In this document: positions 1 through 13,700 of the stretch, one piece after another | How positions within the stretch are numbered: position 1 is the stretch's first letter | Layout: the number at the start of each line of letters is the position of its first letter | Source: Aphrocallistes beatrix | Taxonomy: Eukaryota; Porifera; Hexactinellida; Sceptrulophora; Aphrocallistidae | NCBI GenBank assembly: GCA_963281255.1 | Contig: OY725494.1 | Coordinates: 2,927,934-2,991,933, forward strand | Direction: 5' to 3' | Length of the DNA stretch: 64,000 nucleotides | Made by a program: the position numbers and the translations under genes | Notes under the pieces: model-generated | What the model was told of the DNA's origin: nothing | What the model saw: only the letters and a program-made list of their open reading frames with translations | Databases searched by the model: none

Positions 1-565
1 TGTATACATATATACTGTATGTAACGAATTGATTGAAGAAACTGCTATGCACAGAAAGTTGATTTTTGGCTGTGGGAGTCTTTTGGCTATGGCTCCACTA
101 AGTTCTGACCTCAGACGAAAATGTTGACTCATCATGGAATTGTGACGTCATTATCACTTTTTTTTAATAATTAGGAATTTCAGTTTTCGACTATAACTCG
201 GCCATTTTAGGTTTATATAGAAGGCTGAAATTTTAACAGAATATGTATATTAATATTATTCACATGTGATACAACTATCATCAAAAAATCATGACTCATC
301 ACTCTGTCATGACGTCATTACGCATCAAAAATTGTCAAATTTGATGATTCTTCGAGTGATATCGATTTTAACAGTATAGTCGACATTTTTTTGACACCTA
401 ACCGATAGTCAAAAAACCCCGATGTCGACTGTAAGACAGACATATTTAGAGTTGTTATCTACCTTATAATCAATCAATGTGAGCCCAGGTACCCTTTGGG
501 CGCCTCCGGTTGACACAAAGTGTCTGTCAGCCGCGCAGCGAAAGCAAGCGAAGCGCGCTTGTATA
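1..565 (+). repeat. Helitron-like non-autonomous repeat, copy A1
   Basis: The stretch from about position 20 (GTAACGAATTGATTGAAG) to GCGCGCTTGTA near 562 reappears at 40,661-41,177 with the same order of blocks: a head rich in GATTGAAGAAACTGC, a middle containing several TGACGTCAT palindromes, and a GC-rich hairpin tail ending AAGCGCGCTTGTA. The same tail closes repeats at 4,391, 41,458 (inverted) and 43,993. A conserved 5' end, a variable middle and a hairpin 3' end suggest a Helitron-like element, but no clean CTRR terminus is seen, so the class is tentative. No coding potential was recognised. Confidence 0.5.
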
Positions 566-681
566 TATTAACTTGTTCATGTTATCCACACTAAGTTCAC
601 AGTCTCCAGCTATGACTGAAAATTCTCTAATTTATGACAATGTACACTGGACACTACCATCGATTTTATGAATCGCCGGTA

Positions 682-1382
682 TACTTACCAACCCTCCAGG
701 GAAATGACTTATGATCCAGGGATCCAGGGATTTTTAGCTTTCAACTAGCCTATAATAATTTCCATTAATGGAATATAGTTTATGGAATTTATTGTAATTT
801 TATGTTACTCATTACATACATGCCAACCTGAGCCATGATAAAAGCGGGACGCAGCGTTGAATTTGGCGGGACATGGCGGGACGCAATAGAGATGTACTAT
901 ACATAGAATTAAAAAAGCGGGACATAATGGTGAAATTTCATGTAAAAGCGGGACACTCGAAAAAATTAGTTCAATAGAAGAGTGAAAAAAGCGGGACGTC
1001 CCGCCAAAAACGGGACAGTTGGCAAGTATGTCATTATTTAGCAAGTCTTCAAGGATTCTGGAAAATTTCCTGGACTCACGAATTTCGAACGCGTAAGATA
1101 ACATTATACTCGTATACGATGTACCTTTCTTTAAATAGTTTACTTGTCCTTTTCGAAATCTTTAATTACATATATTCGGCCTTTATTTAAAATCCAGGAA
1201 ATTCCCTAAATATCCAGGGATTTACCAGGATCGCGAATTTCGAAATTTAACCTGTCTATTGATTCATGTTAATTTAGTCATTAAAATTAAAAATATGATA
1301 ACATCCAGCAGGAATTTACCATTGAAATCCAGGGATTTCACTCCCAAAATCCAGGGAAATTTTCAAGAGGGGTTGGTAGGTA
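682..1382. mobile_element. TIR element with internal CCAGGGA motifs
   Basis: Inverted ends TACTTACCAACCC (682) and GGGGTTGGTAGGTA (ending 1382) bracket about 700 bp. Inside, the short motif ATCCAGGGA recurs near both ends, forming subterminal repeats. A second element is nested within it at 814-1031. A weak minus-strand ORF across 805-1104 spans the nested boundary and is not credible as a gene. Superfamily not determined; the target duplication is unclear. Confidence 0.5.
814..1031. mobile_element. Nested small TIR element with AAAGCGGGAC repeats
   Basis: Ends ACATACATGCCAAC and GTTGGCAAGTATGT are near-perfect inverted repeats, flanked on both sides by CATT (810-813 and 1032-1035), a possible 4-bp target duplication. 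The interior carries at least six copies of (A)GCGGGAC. About 218 bp, non-coding, inserted into the 682-1382 element. Confidence 0.5.
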
Positions 1383-1784
1383 TGGACTTGAATGGATTGG
1401 CAAAATAGCAAGTTAAAGATCTCATATTAAAATCATAATATTTTGATAAATTCATGTTATGATGCTAAAATATCAAAATCGAGCTTTAAAACAGCTTAAT
1501 ATTATTAAGAAATTGATTGTTTTTGTTGTCACTTTTATGTATCTAATTTATCCTTGAAATTTTGAGATTATGATCTTGATGGAATGCGATCATAATTTCT
1601 GAGAGTATCGAAATCCGGATCGCAATCTTTATTACCAAGATTTTCTCTATTCTGCTAATTACCTAAGATTTCTATAAATGTGTTCTTAATTAAACATTAA
1701 TCAATCATTTTTCCTCTTAGATCTTTAGAATTACTTTTAGATAACTTTCTGTAAAAACTGGTGAATGTCTATCAATTTATCGGA

Positions 1785-4700
1785 ATGGGTAAGTTAACTT
1801 TGTCATTAAAATAAATTCAGTGCTTTTGTTTCACATTTTGGGTACGTACCTATATACACTACATTGTAGACAACAACTTCGGCCCGAGACAGAGAACGAT
1901 GTTGGAGGAGATCACTGACATTTTGAATGAGTATCCTGATGGGAGTAATATTCTTAAGGTAGTACATCATATAGATAGTCAATCTGACCTATGAGACATC
2001 TTGATTTCAGATTGCTGTTCTGATATGTGTCTACACTCTAGGAGCTTATACAGAACGCAGATGACGCAGACGCTACCAACATTGCATTCCTTCTTGACCC
2101 GACTAATCACCCAAGCGCTCATCTGGCTCTCTCAGACTTCTCTGAGTACCAGGGACCTGCACTCTACTCCTGGAACGACTCCATATTCACAGAGAGGGAC
2201 TGGGAGGGGATTCAGAGGATTGGGAGGAGTGTGAAAGAGACGACAATTCTCAAAGTTGGAAGGTTCGGATTGGGATTTGTCTCAGTCTATCATTTAACAG
2301 GTATATAGTAGTGTGGTTTTCTGTAGTTGTGTTTACGAGTGAACTCAAAATAAGGCCACTGCTAGTTGGAAACATGTTTCAGCTCCTCCGACCGCATCAA
2401 TATTTAGCTACCGCATATATTGCCATTATGACATGATTGAAATCAATATCCTATTATATTTCAGTTACGGGAAATTAATTTTTAAAAACAATTTTTCACT
2501 ATGCAATACTATGTACGGCTTCACTTTGACAATAGAAATCATTTAAGACACTCTTGTAGGCTGTCATTGTTATTAATACTTCAAAGCAATAACTTACAAC
2601 AACCGGACAAAAGTATTTCAACACTTGATTCTTTCCCATACAGGGTGACTCTTAAGTTATGTTACAAGCTTCATTAGGTATAAAATTTCTTATACTCAAA
2701 CGATCTTAGTTATTATGGTCCTTAGAGATTGTAATTCGAATATTTTCAATGATTTTAAAAGATTTTTGATTCTATGACTTAGAAATGTATTTTGTATGGT
2801 GAGTTTTGAGAGAGAAAAAATGTTTCCTGGCACGCAGCGAAAATCGCGAATCAGGGCCCACTGCTTCTGTAAAAATGTCTTCATAATCGATGTTCCATGA
2901 CGATTTAGCACCAGGTACCTTTCATTCGCCATAGAAATATTTCATAAATCCACTGAATTCGTTATCAGAAACGAGAAAAAGTTATTCAGTCGCAGTTCAA
3001 ATTAGGTACATTTTGCAAAATTCCCCAAATGGCAATTTTTTTCACATCACAAAAAAATCTGATCCAATTGGTCTTCAAAATGCACTGATCTGAACATCTT
3101 ATATCTCTACAATTTTAGAGTGTTCGAAGAAAATGTGTGAGCTAATTTTTCCTAGAATTTGAAGACTCTGGGAAGATAACTTGAAAAGCAGTGGGCCCTG
3201 ATTCACGATTTTCGCTGCGGACCAGGACACATTTTTTTTTCTCAAAACTCACCATACAAAACACATTTCTAAGTCATAGAATCGAAAAATCTTTTAAAAT
3301 CATTGAAAATATTCGAATTACAATCTCTAAGGACCATAATAACTAAGATCGTTTGAGTATAAGAAATTTTATACCTAATGAAGCTTGTAACAGAACTTAA
3401 GAGTCACCCTATAGTACTAAATCGGATTTTTTCATGAAGTGCAATACGTTCAAATTCAAAGAGATACTAAATATCTGATTTCAGATTCGAAATCTACACA
3501 TTCGAATTAGTCATAGTTGAACATAACTAATAAATTACTCAACTCAATGAACAATCTTATCAGCCTGAGCCACCATAGGTAATTCATTGCCATCATGTAT
3601 AGTGGTCAAAATGGGTGTATGTGGCATAAGTTGGCACTGATTGATAATTACAAAAAGTTAGGAATTAATGATTAATTAGAAAAATTCAATTCTGACTAAT
3701 TCGAATGCGTATTATTCGAATCTGGAATCTGATTAGCTGTATCCTATATCGTTTAAAAGTAACCCTCTTCATGAATCGACCCATGTTAGTATTACTTGTA
3801 TGGGAAAGAATCAAGTGTTGAAATACTTTTGTCCGGCTGGTGTATATAGATGTCTCAATTATATTATACTTTAGTGTATAGCAATAAAAAAAGGTTTTGT
3901 GTATATTTTCACGCCTTTATATACATATTTTAATACCATTAGACGAATTTCGAAAAATATGCTAGAGGTTGACATGAGTTTTTAAGGGTGTAGATTCTGA
4001 AAATCGTATATTCGAACCAATGTGATAAATCTTTTGTTTACTTTTGTGGGCATGCCTAATTTCCGGGACGGGACGGGATCCCGTCCCGGAAATTAGGCAT
4101 CTTAACCCGTCCCGTCCCGGAAATTAGGCATGCCCTACTTTTGTTTACAATAGACAACATAAAGTAAACGAATTACAAAATAGGCAAGAGACTAGCTTCC
4201 AACGGTTGACATGGGGTTTTGAGGGGTGTAGATTTCGAATACTCATATTTTCGAAGCTATATGAGAAATTATTTGATAATTTTTTAGAATATTTATATAA
4301 AGTAAACAAATTCCCAAAATAGGCTACTAACTCCAGGCGCCCGCAGGGAGACTCTGCGGAAACAAAGTGTCTGCAAGCGAAGCGCGCTTGTACTGATTAA
4401 ATGTTTGTAGCCAAATATACACCAAATTATCAGCCTTGACCATATTATCAAATATTGATAATGATAAGAAATACAGCCCACCTGCATTCCCGCTGAAGGT
4501 CTTTTTAGAGCTGAAACAAGTTTACTATTGACAGTGACCTGATGTATATCTTAAGTTAGCAGAAATGTGTTGAGTCATTTCCGCTTTAGTGCTTTTTTCT
4601 ATGGGAAACCATAGAAATACAGGGTCCATACTATAAATAGACAAAAAGCTTTTGGTTTTAGTTCAAAACTGAGTTATATTAATGATTTTATTCCGGTTTA

Positions 4701-7700
4701 GCCGAGTTCAGACAGACAGATTTGTCTTGTCTCAATCTATTCCATTCTACCTTGTAGATACTCCTACCATTCTGAGCGATAAACTCTTGGGCATTAATCA
4801 CCCCCTGCGGGAGCTGTCACAGCCCGGTTGCAGGGGCGTATCCTTCTCCATCGAACAGCTGGCCACGGACCCCAGCCTCTCCGGACATCTCTCCTGCTTC
4901 GAAGGATACTTCGGATACACAGGAGGGAGCAGGTACGAGGGAACCGTATTTAGGCTGCCACTCCGGAAAGAGAGCTCCGCCATAAGTGGGGGTGTGTGTG
5001 ACGTCACGGGTGTTAGGGAGAAGCTACTGCTTCCGCTGATGGAGGAAGCGGAGAGTACTCTGCTCTTCTTGAAGAGTGTGTCTTCTATCGAGATACTAGA
5101 GAGAGTGGGACATGCTACACAGAGTCTGTTCCGAGCTGAGATCCCACTGGACTATCGGCATATAGTTAAGAAATACAGGAAGGATGTGACGGAGTTTGTA
5201 TCTTCTCGAGAATACCTGACTCGCACCAAGTTGTTTGTTTGTTTGTTCCCTACCATCTCATCTCGTGGAGGAAACGGAGAGAAGAGAGAGAAGGTGTGGC
5301 TGGTGCTGAACTTGATTGGATTCGGATCTCCTAACGGAGAGTTGCGGACGTTTTACTGTGAACAAAATCTAAACTATCTTCCGTGGGTGGGACTAGGACT
5401 GGCGACAGGTGTCAGAGATCTGTCAAGCTGCAACAGCTGGGGTTTCGAGTGGAATGATGGAAATCCTTCGATGCTATTTGAATCCATCAAAACTACCTTT
5501 TCAAATCCCTTCATTGTTGACCCAGAAACGGAATTAGATATTTCTACAGGTCGTCTCTTCTGTTTTCTTCCCACACAGCTCGAATCCAAGTTTCCATTCC
5601 ACGTCCATAGTTACTTCTCACTCAGTTCGAATCGAAGATCAGTTAACTGGCCAGCACCTGACAACCAAAACGACGTAGGACCTAAATGGAATCAACTATT
5701 AACGCAGAACTTAACATCCATAGCGTACGCAGCATTCCTGCACATAGCTGTAATTGCTCTGGAGCATCCATCTCCCCTCGTGTACCACTATAAGCTGCTG
5801 TCCCGCTGGAGTCCCCACGAGCCTGAGCACACACTCTTCAGCTCCATTCTGTGCAGAGGACTGCGAAAACTGTCCAACCACCTCCTGCTTTTCTCCCGTC
5901 AGGAAGGTGGGAAATGGTTGTCTATTAATGAGGCTATTTTTCTACCTAGTTTAACAGGGAAGAGTTTATCCCATGAAGATGTGTGTTTGAAGTTATTCGA
6001 ATTACTAGAGCAACCCATCGTCGATATTCCTCCTTTCATCAGTGAGATAATTCTCAACGTGCCCGAAATCTTCTCACAGATACAAGAGAGGATTCTTGCT
6101 CCTGTTGACATCAGGAACTTGCTTGTAGAGTTCTACAGCTCACCAGTTTGTAGGGAGTACATAGCTAGCGATGGCGTCTGTATTGCACTGCTGGACATAC
6201 TGCTAACCTACGTCTCAACATTGGAATCAGATGAGCTGTTTCTTGATAGTGTTCCTCTCCTCCCCATCTCAGGCAGTATCCAGCCTCATTTATTCCGATA
6301 CAATGGAGATACAAAGTACTTTATCAGCAATAATACACCTACCCACCTTACACTGTTCCCTGGCTTAGAGAATTCATTTGTCAATCACTCTATTCCCCAA
6401 AGGTTGCACTCTATCCTCCTCTCTCTTGCAAGAAGTGCTACCTCTCTGAATCTTTTCGATCTCACAAACCTTGAAAAGAACCCAGAACTATTCTCTCAGT
6501 TACTGACCAAGTCGCTTTCTTGTCTCTTCAGAACTGAGTCGCTAGATTCTATTGCATGGCGACCTGGAGTGGACAACCAGCCTCCTGTTAGCTGGATTGT
6601 AAGACTTTACCATCTCATCGGTTCATCTCAATCTCTCCTCTCTGCAGTCTCTCGTCTCCCTATTCTTCCTCAGCACTCTACTGCTGATGACGTCATCACT
6701 TTAATCCCACTCCAGTCCCAATCCATTTACATTGAGATGTGTAGTAATGCGAATTTGAAGTGGCTAGAGCAAATCCTGGAATTATCTGGTTGCTATCTGT
6801 GTGTAAATCAGCCATTCATTGAATGCTTCAGAAAGTTTGTGTTGCCTCCTATTCCTGCTGGACTTATTCAAGCTCTGTTTTCAACCCAAATTCTAAATAA
6901 CTTCCTCTTACAACTTCCACAAGTTGAAGACGAGAATATGTTTCAGTTGATTGATATATTAATTTCTTACGCCGAAGATTCTAATTTTCATATCATCAAG
7001 CAGTTGCCTGTATTTCCTAATACTCGAGGAGAATGGCTAGCACTCCACTCTGACATCATTCTGCCTCCTCTCCTCATTCCTTCCGACATACTCTATCCAC
7101 CTCATTTTATCTCTCCATTCAAAAGTTCTGTCAGAATTCTCTATGAAAAACTTAATATCCCTCCTATTTCGATCGAGTGTTTTCTCAAATTCCATTTATT
7201 GCCTTTTCTAGTCACTCCACAGGATACTAATCCGCGGAACAAATTAATTGTATTTGTATTGGAGAATATTACTAAATTAAACTTTGATGTCTGTGAGGTT
7301 GGAGCGTGTCTTAAGAACACTGAATGGATCGCAGACGCTACTACGAGGAATTATCTGTACACTCCTTCTAGCTTACTCGATCCGAGGGATTCTCTTTTTG
7401 AAAAGCTCCTCCTCCCTCACTCCAAGTCTCTATTTCCTAGCGATATCTGTCGGAATCACTTCGATGTTATGAAGAGGTTCTTAGGAATGAATTCTCATGA
7501 CACGCTAACTCTCGATTTGTTAGTTAAAGTATGTCAACACAGTGTTGAGGCATTAAAATCTAAAACTGGATCTGAATGGAAAAGCACATTCAATGTACTA
7601 TTGGACCTACTATCTTACTACATCGATACGTTCGACACTGTATCATTGAGAAAGTTGTTTGAAATATTCGCAACACCTTTCATCTTTCTAGATCAGTCTC

Positions 7701-10700
7701 CTCCTAATGACTGGCCGCATTGTGCTGGATTCCATACTTCCAACCAGTTATGTTGTCCACAAGATGTTGTGTTGTGTCATCCAGATAGCATATGCTTGAT
7801 TGGATCTATCACTCCAACTTTCTCAGAATCATTCTCTAATCCCAAAACACAGCAGATACTAAATGGAATGGGAATGTTACCACTGTCCATTGAAATGACT
7901 ATCAGGCAGCTCAATTACTTATCCCAAATAGAAATTGACGATGCTGATAGAGGAAGTGTCTATCGAATGGTATCTAAGATATACAATTATTTGAATTGTG
8001 ATGCCTCTCAGGTAAGAGATTTAGAATCGAACATCATTTTCATTCCAGATGAGTGTAAGTTCGTTTCTAGAGAGAGTGTTGTGTTCGTAACACCTTTTGA
8101 CTTGACACCGTATTTATATTCTATCCGACAACTTCGATATGAGTCTACACAATTCTTTCATTTCTTGGAAATCAATCAATCCCCCTCCCCAGCACAGTTA
8201 TCGTTAATCTTATGCAGATTTTATGAATTAGATGCCAGCCTATCCGATAGACAGCTTAAAATAGTCATTGATATTCTGAACTATTTCGTAGAAGGAGATG
8301 TTCCACAAACAGAATTACAAATTTATATCCCAGGTAAGGACCTCAGGCTGTATGAACGTGGAGACGTGAAACTTGTATTCTGGGATCATTGCTGGCTGGA
8401 ACGTGGGCTGATCGAGGAAGACTTCGTAATCGTCCATGGTTCGATTTCAAATGAGATGGCATACAAACTGGGCGTGTCTCCTTTCAGTGAGAGGGTTGCT
8501 CCCCCCAGCGAAGACTTCTGGTGTGAGGAGTCGGGTCAGCAGGTGTCTGTGACAGACCGATTACGCTCCATCCTCGAAGCGTACTCAGGCAACATTAACG
8601 TCCTCAAAGAGATGTTGCAGAACGCTGATGACGCTAGAGCGACAGAAATGAAGGTTGTATTCGATTGGAGGGAACATCCGACTCAGTCTCTGCTTAACAC
8701 CGAATTAAAGGATTGGCAAGGCCCGGCCATTCTTTTCTATAACAATTCCACATTTTCTGATAAAGATTTTAGAAACATTGTTAAGATAGACGGGGCCACG
8801 AAAGCTGAAGATGGAACTACGATCGGTCGATACGGACTTGGATTCTGCACTGTTTATCATTTCACTGACGTTCCAAGCTTTGTATCCAGAAACTACGTCC
8901 ACATTTTCGATCCTCAAAAAAGGTACCTTCGTAGATGGAAGGGCGGTTGCAAGATAGACTTCTGTAACGGGGAATACGCTAGGTACATTGGAATATATCG
9001 AGATCAGTTCGCTCCTTTTGAAGGCATATTTGGTTGTGATATTATGAACCACCACAGTTTTAACGGGACTCTGTTTCGGGTCCCGGTTCGTTCAAGCAGC
9101 ATATCTTCTGACGTTTCTTTAAATAGATTTGAGCATTCGGATATAATCCACCTTCAGGAAAGTTTCGTGAGAGAAGCGGAACACTTGCTGTTCTTCACAC
9201 AATGCATTAAATCCATTGAGATATATGATATAAGTGCTACGTCTCAAACTTCTGAACTAATTCACGCCGTGAGAAGAGATGAGATCTCCCAGCCTTCCAT
9301 TCCCCACTCTTTCCTCCATGCGAACAACCACCTAGTGGAGCTTCTCTATCATGGCCAGCCTATGACACCAGCTGTATCCCATTGTGAGTACAAATTAACC
9401 GTGCAAAGCGGGCAGAGTATGGATTGGATGGTCACCTATGCAACTGGGAGTGGGGCATGTGTCGAGGTTCTGAGGAATCTGCCTTATAATGTAGCTCCAC
9501 TACCATTTGCCGGAGTCGCTATCAACCTAGATCTCTTATGGCGAGTTGAGGAATCTGATTACCAGTCTACTCTGTACTGTTTCTTCCCTCTCCCCATTTC
9601 CACGAGTTTCCCTTTCCACTGCCATGCTATGTTTGAGCTGAGGCATGACAGACAGGGTCTGGTTGATTCAGTAGAAACTAAGACTGAGTGGAACAAAGTG
9701 TTGGTTTCAGATGCGCTCGTCCTCGCTACTCTAACTCTCTACCAGCATCTAGCTGAGAAGGTCAAACTTTCAAGTGACGAAATATCACGAAGCGCATATA
9801 TCAATATCTTGTACAAAATGTTTGCAAGACAAGTTCTCAGTGATCCTCTCTGGGTAGGTTTTGCAGTTGCGATCTCAAAACAATTCTTACAAAGTGAATT
9901 TGAGCTCTTCCCTCTTATTAAAACAACTGGGATTGATTGGGGGAATTTCAGTTCAACTTATTTCCTAGATATTTCTTCAATCAGATCAGATCTGAGAGAA
10001 CTCTGGTCTCACTCATTCTCCTTTAAATTACTCAACATTGTAGTCAGCTGTGGCTATCCCGTTGCGATTATTCCAGATTCCATTTGTGAGAACAGTGCCT
10101 TCCTTTCTTTACTATTTCGAAGCCGAACTCAGAATATAATCGATCTCAAAATGTTTGCAGAATTTTTCTTTTCAAATTTATCAAAATTTAGAATTGATTT
10201 AATTGTTGACATCTTAACTGTCCTTATCTCTGCCTGTACGGTCCACATCTGGTTGAGAGAATCTATTATGTCAACTCCCTGCATACCTTGTGGGGAGGTA
10301 GGAACATTTCGGAAACCAAATAAAGTTGTTGATCCAAACAGTCATCTGGTTGCTCAGCTTTATGAGAAGATCGAGAATAGACTTCCTAGCGATGCGTGCA
10401 TTGAAGCTATGTTCACCAGTGGCTCTGTGTTGAATGTCTTGAGAACGAATCTCGGTTTGATTACTTCCAAGCTCAGTAATGAAGAGTTGAAAGGTAGAGC
10501 CGAGTATATCAAAGCGAACTGTAACAGAGAGCTGGCAGTGAGACTGATTGGATATCTCGATCAGAAGATATTCACAGGATCTGAAGTTGAAGAGATGCGA
10601 TCCGTCATCCGCAATGTAGCTTTCATTCCAGTGGAATGTCCAAACATTGCAGAAACATTTTCAATTACTTCCAACTTTTTCTNNNNNNNNNNNNNNNNNN

Positions 10701-13700
10701 NNNNNNNNNNNNNNNNNNNNNNNNNNNNNNNNNNNNNNNNNNNNNNNNNNNNNNNNNNNNNNNNNNNNNNNNNNNNNNNNNNNNNNNNNNNNNNNNNNNN
10801 NNNNNNNNNNNNNNNNNNNNNNNNNNNNNNNNNNNNNNNNNNNNNNNNNNNNNNNNNNNNNNNNNNNNNNNNNNNNNNNNNNACTGATCCTAGCATTTAT
10901 ACTCTTGATAGCGAGTTCACTGATGTGCTATCACGTTTTGCTTCCGAGAATGAAATTTACTTTATCGATCTTCCTCTAAATTTTGTGAAACAAAAGATCA
11001 TGAATCATCTGATGTTTGATGAATCACAACGCTATCGTATTGACAGAGCTTGTAGAGAGATACTATTCCCTCATTTGGATGAACTGATGGAAAGCAATCC
11101 AAGAACAGTTCAACTCATTATATATACTCTTTTACGAAATTTAAAATATGAATTTTGTCTCAAGAATATTTTAACTACTGAAGCATGCATTCCTTGTGGC
11201 GAGGAAAATCCCATATTTCGTCCTATTCCAGAAGTAATAAATCCTCATTCCATATTCTCTCAGATATTCTATCCCGAAGATAAGAGAATTCCGTCTAGTT
11301 CGTTTCAATCTCTGTTTGATAGAGAGTTTTCACCTGACACTTCACAAGCACTCATCTCTCTTGGCGTGATCACATCTGATCTACCATTGGATCTGCTTGT
11401 GAATAGATGCAATAAGACTCTCGAGTTAGAAGCTCAACTGGCTGACCAGCATGCTAAACACCTCATTGACTACATCAATGGTATGGCGCCCACTTCTATA
11501 CCAAATGGCATGGGGAATCACCTGCAGGACATCCCATTCATTCCTGTTTATCAAGATATCATATACGACGCTCTCTGTCCAGATGAGATGTGCAGATTCT
11601 CCTCTCCATCTTCATGTTGTGTGTTTGAAAAGAAGTGCCTGTCTCCGCACTACAAACCTGTGACAAAGACAATTAATTCTCTCCATCGAGCAATGTCACG
11701 ACTGGACATCTCTGATAAGAACATTCCACTCCAGGATGTCTTAGATTCTATCTTCCTAATACAAAGCAACCTAGAGAAGATAGAGGGCATTGATATTTCT
11801 CAAATAGAGGAAACTATTAGTGCAATTTACTTGTTTATAGCTCAATCCTGTTTCTCAGGAATAAGTGATCCTAGCTGTGAAGTTAACAGGGATCTAGTAC
11901 GAACTACTCTAGCAGAGAAGAATTGGATCTTTAGTGTGTCACGTCGTAAGTTCTATCCTCTCTCTCAAACTATTATTTCCAACGAATACCTACGTTTTAA
12001 CAGTCATTTTCTTAACTCCTTTTCTTTTATGCACCTCTTAAGTGTATCAAATATTAAAAAATTCTTTGATTTAATGGAAATTCCTGCCAAAATTTCACCT
12101 GAAATGGCACATGGGATAATCTGCTCGATGAAAGAACACTTTGGTGACACTTGTCTCCCTTCTACTGCAGAGTGTAATGAATGTGAGTTTGTGATCAATT
12201 TGATCAATACACCACTGAAACAACTGAGAGTTGAAGACTGTTCCAACACCATTTACCTCCTGACAGAGCACAATCAACTTCAATTAGCTTCGCAGTTGTA
12301 TCTAAATGATGCTCCTTGGCTAGATGATCCTGGTAGTGAAAACTTTGTCCATCATGACACTTTATATTCTTCGGAAAAGTTAGGAGCTAAAAGTAGAATA
12401 GAATCAATATGTGTTGATATACCAATCGGATTTGAGGAATTTGGACAGCATGAAAATATTTCTAATCGTATTGACACATTGCTGAGAGAGTTTCCTTGTG
12501 ACGTCACTATCTTCAAAGAGTTGATTCAGAATGCAGAAGATGCTAAGGCTACTGAGGTTGGAATTGTATTGGACTGTCAATCCTATGGAAAAGAATCTCT
12601 GTGTCTATCTTCCCGACAGCAAAAGAAGTGGAAGGAACTCCAGCGTGTGCCATCTCTCCTGATCTATAATAACCGACCCTTTACAGAGGATGATATTAAA
12701 GGCATCCAGGCGGTCGGGATTGGAGGGAAACAAGGCAAAAATACAATTGGGCGATTCGGGCTAGGTTTCAATTCTGTATACCACTTTACTCGAGTTCCAT
12801 GTCTGCTCACGTGCTCTGAAGACGGTTCTGATTCCAACTTTTGTGTGTTTGATCCTTATAGAGAACACCTGAATTTGCCTCGAAACTCTTTGCCAGGTCT
12901 GAGAGTTAAGATTGACACACCAAATCTTGAAAAATTTCCTCACCAATTCTTACCCTATTTTCCAGAGCCATTATTCACCTATATGTCCAATCTTAAAGAT
13001 AGAAAATGCTTTTCAACATTTAGATTACCCCTAAACAGATCTTCTGACTTTGAAAATAATGTATGTAAAACTAAGAAATGATTATTGGATTTGATAAAAG
13101 AAGCTCCGAGGCTACTTCCGTTCATAACTCATGTGAAGAATATCAATATTTTTCACATAGAATCAGATGGTACCATGACTTGTAGAGGAATTATAAAAAG
13201 TACTATTATAATGCAAACATATTCTCAAGTTGAGCGCCCTATATGTGGAAAGCATCAATCCATTGAAATAATAACTAAAAAGGTTTTTATCGATCAGTCT
13301 ATCAATTCAGATTCTAAGCATATTTTATCTGCTCCAGGAGCTAATGAAGTTACTTGGTTGATATATCACTATGATGGATGTGTGGATATGTTTTGTCAAG
13401 AGTCAGAAATCCTAAAAAGTAATGTGGAAATCTATAACAGGGAAAAACTCAGATTATTTTCAAGTATCGCCGTTGAGACTGTATCCACTGAATCTCCTGT
13501 TCCTACTCAGAAGAGATACCTCTACTGTCACCTTCCCTTTGGTACCTCTCTTGACTTCCCAGTGCATATCAACTGTCCTTTTATACTGGACCCACACCGA
13601 CGCTACGTTAGCTATCAGGACGAACTGACTGGAACCTCTTCTTGGGATAATATATGGCACTCTGAGATGTTGAAGCGAGTGTTGACTCCTCTCTACTTTA

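Larger units (their letters stand above)
2340..4391 (+). mobile_element. Helitron-like element in sacsin intron 3
   Basis: Intron 3 is 2,415 bp here (2301-4715) but 81 bp in the right copy (58,441-58,521). Most of the extra DNA matches the repeat at 43,078-43,993: the CTATGTACGGCTTCACT segment (2,510), the GTCTCAATTATAT segment (3,852), the CTTCCAACGGTTGACATG segment (4,195), and the tail GAAGCGCGCTTGTA (ending about 4,391). The left edge is approximate. It carries three further insertions (2597-3842, 2641-3411, 4048-4135). It inserted after the duplication, or was lost from the other arm. Confidence 0.6.

Noticed and set aside
4682-4715. Start of the sacsin gene at 4,682
   Set aside because: The first codons there lie in intron 3. 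Three upstream exons with matching phases supply the true N-terminus and the first ATPase N box.
10561-10979. ORFs running through the N gaps (also 51,455-51,822)
   Set aside because: Their frame depends on 200 placeholder Ns.
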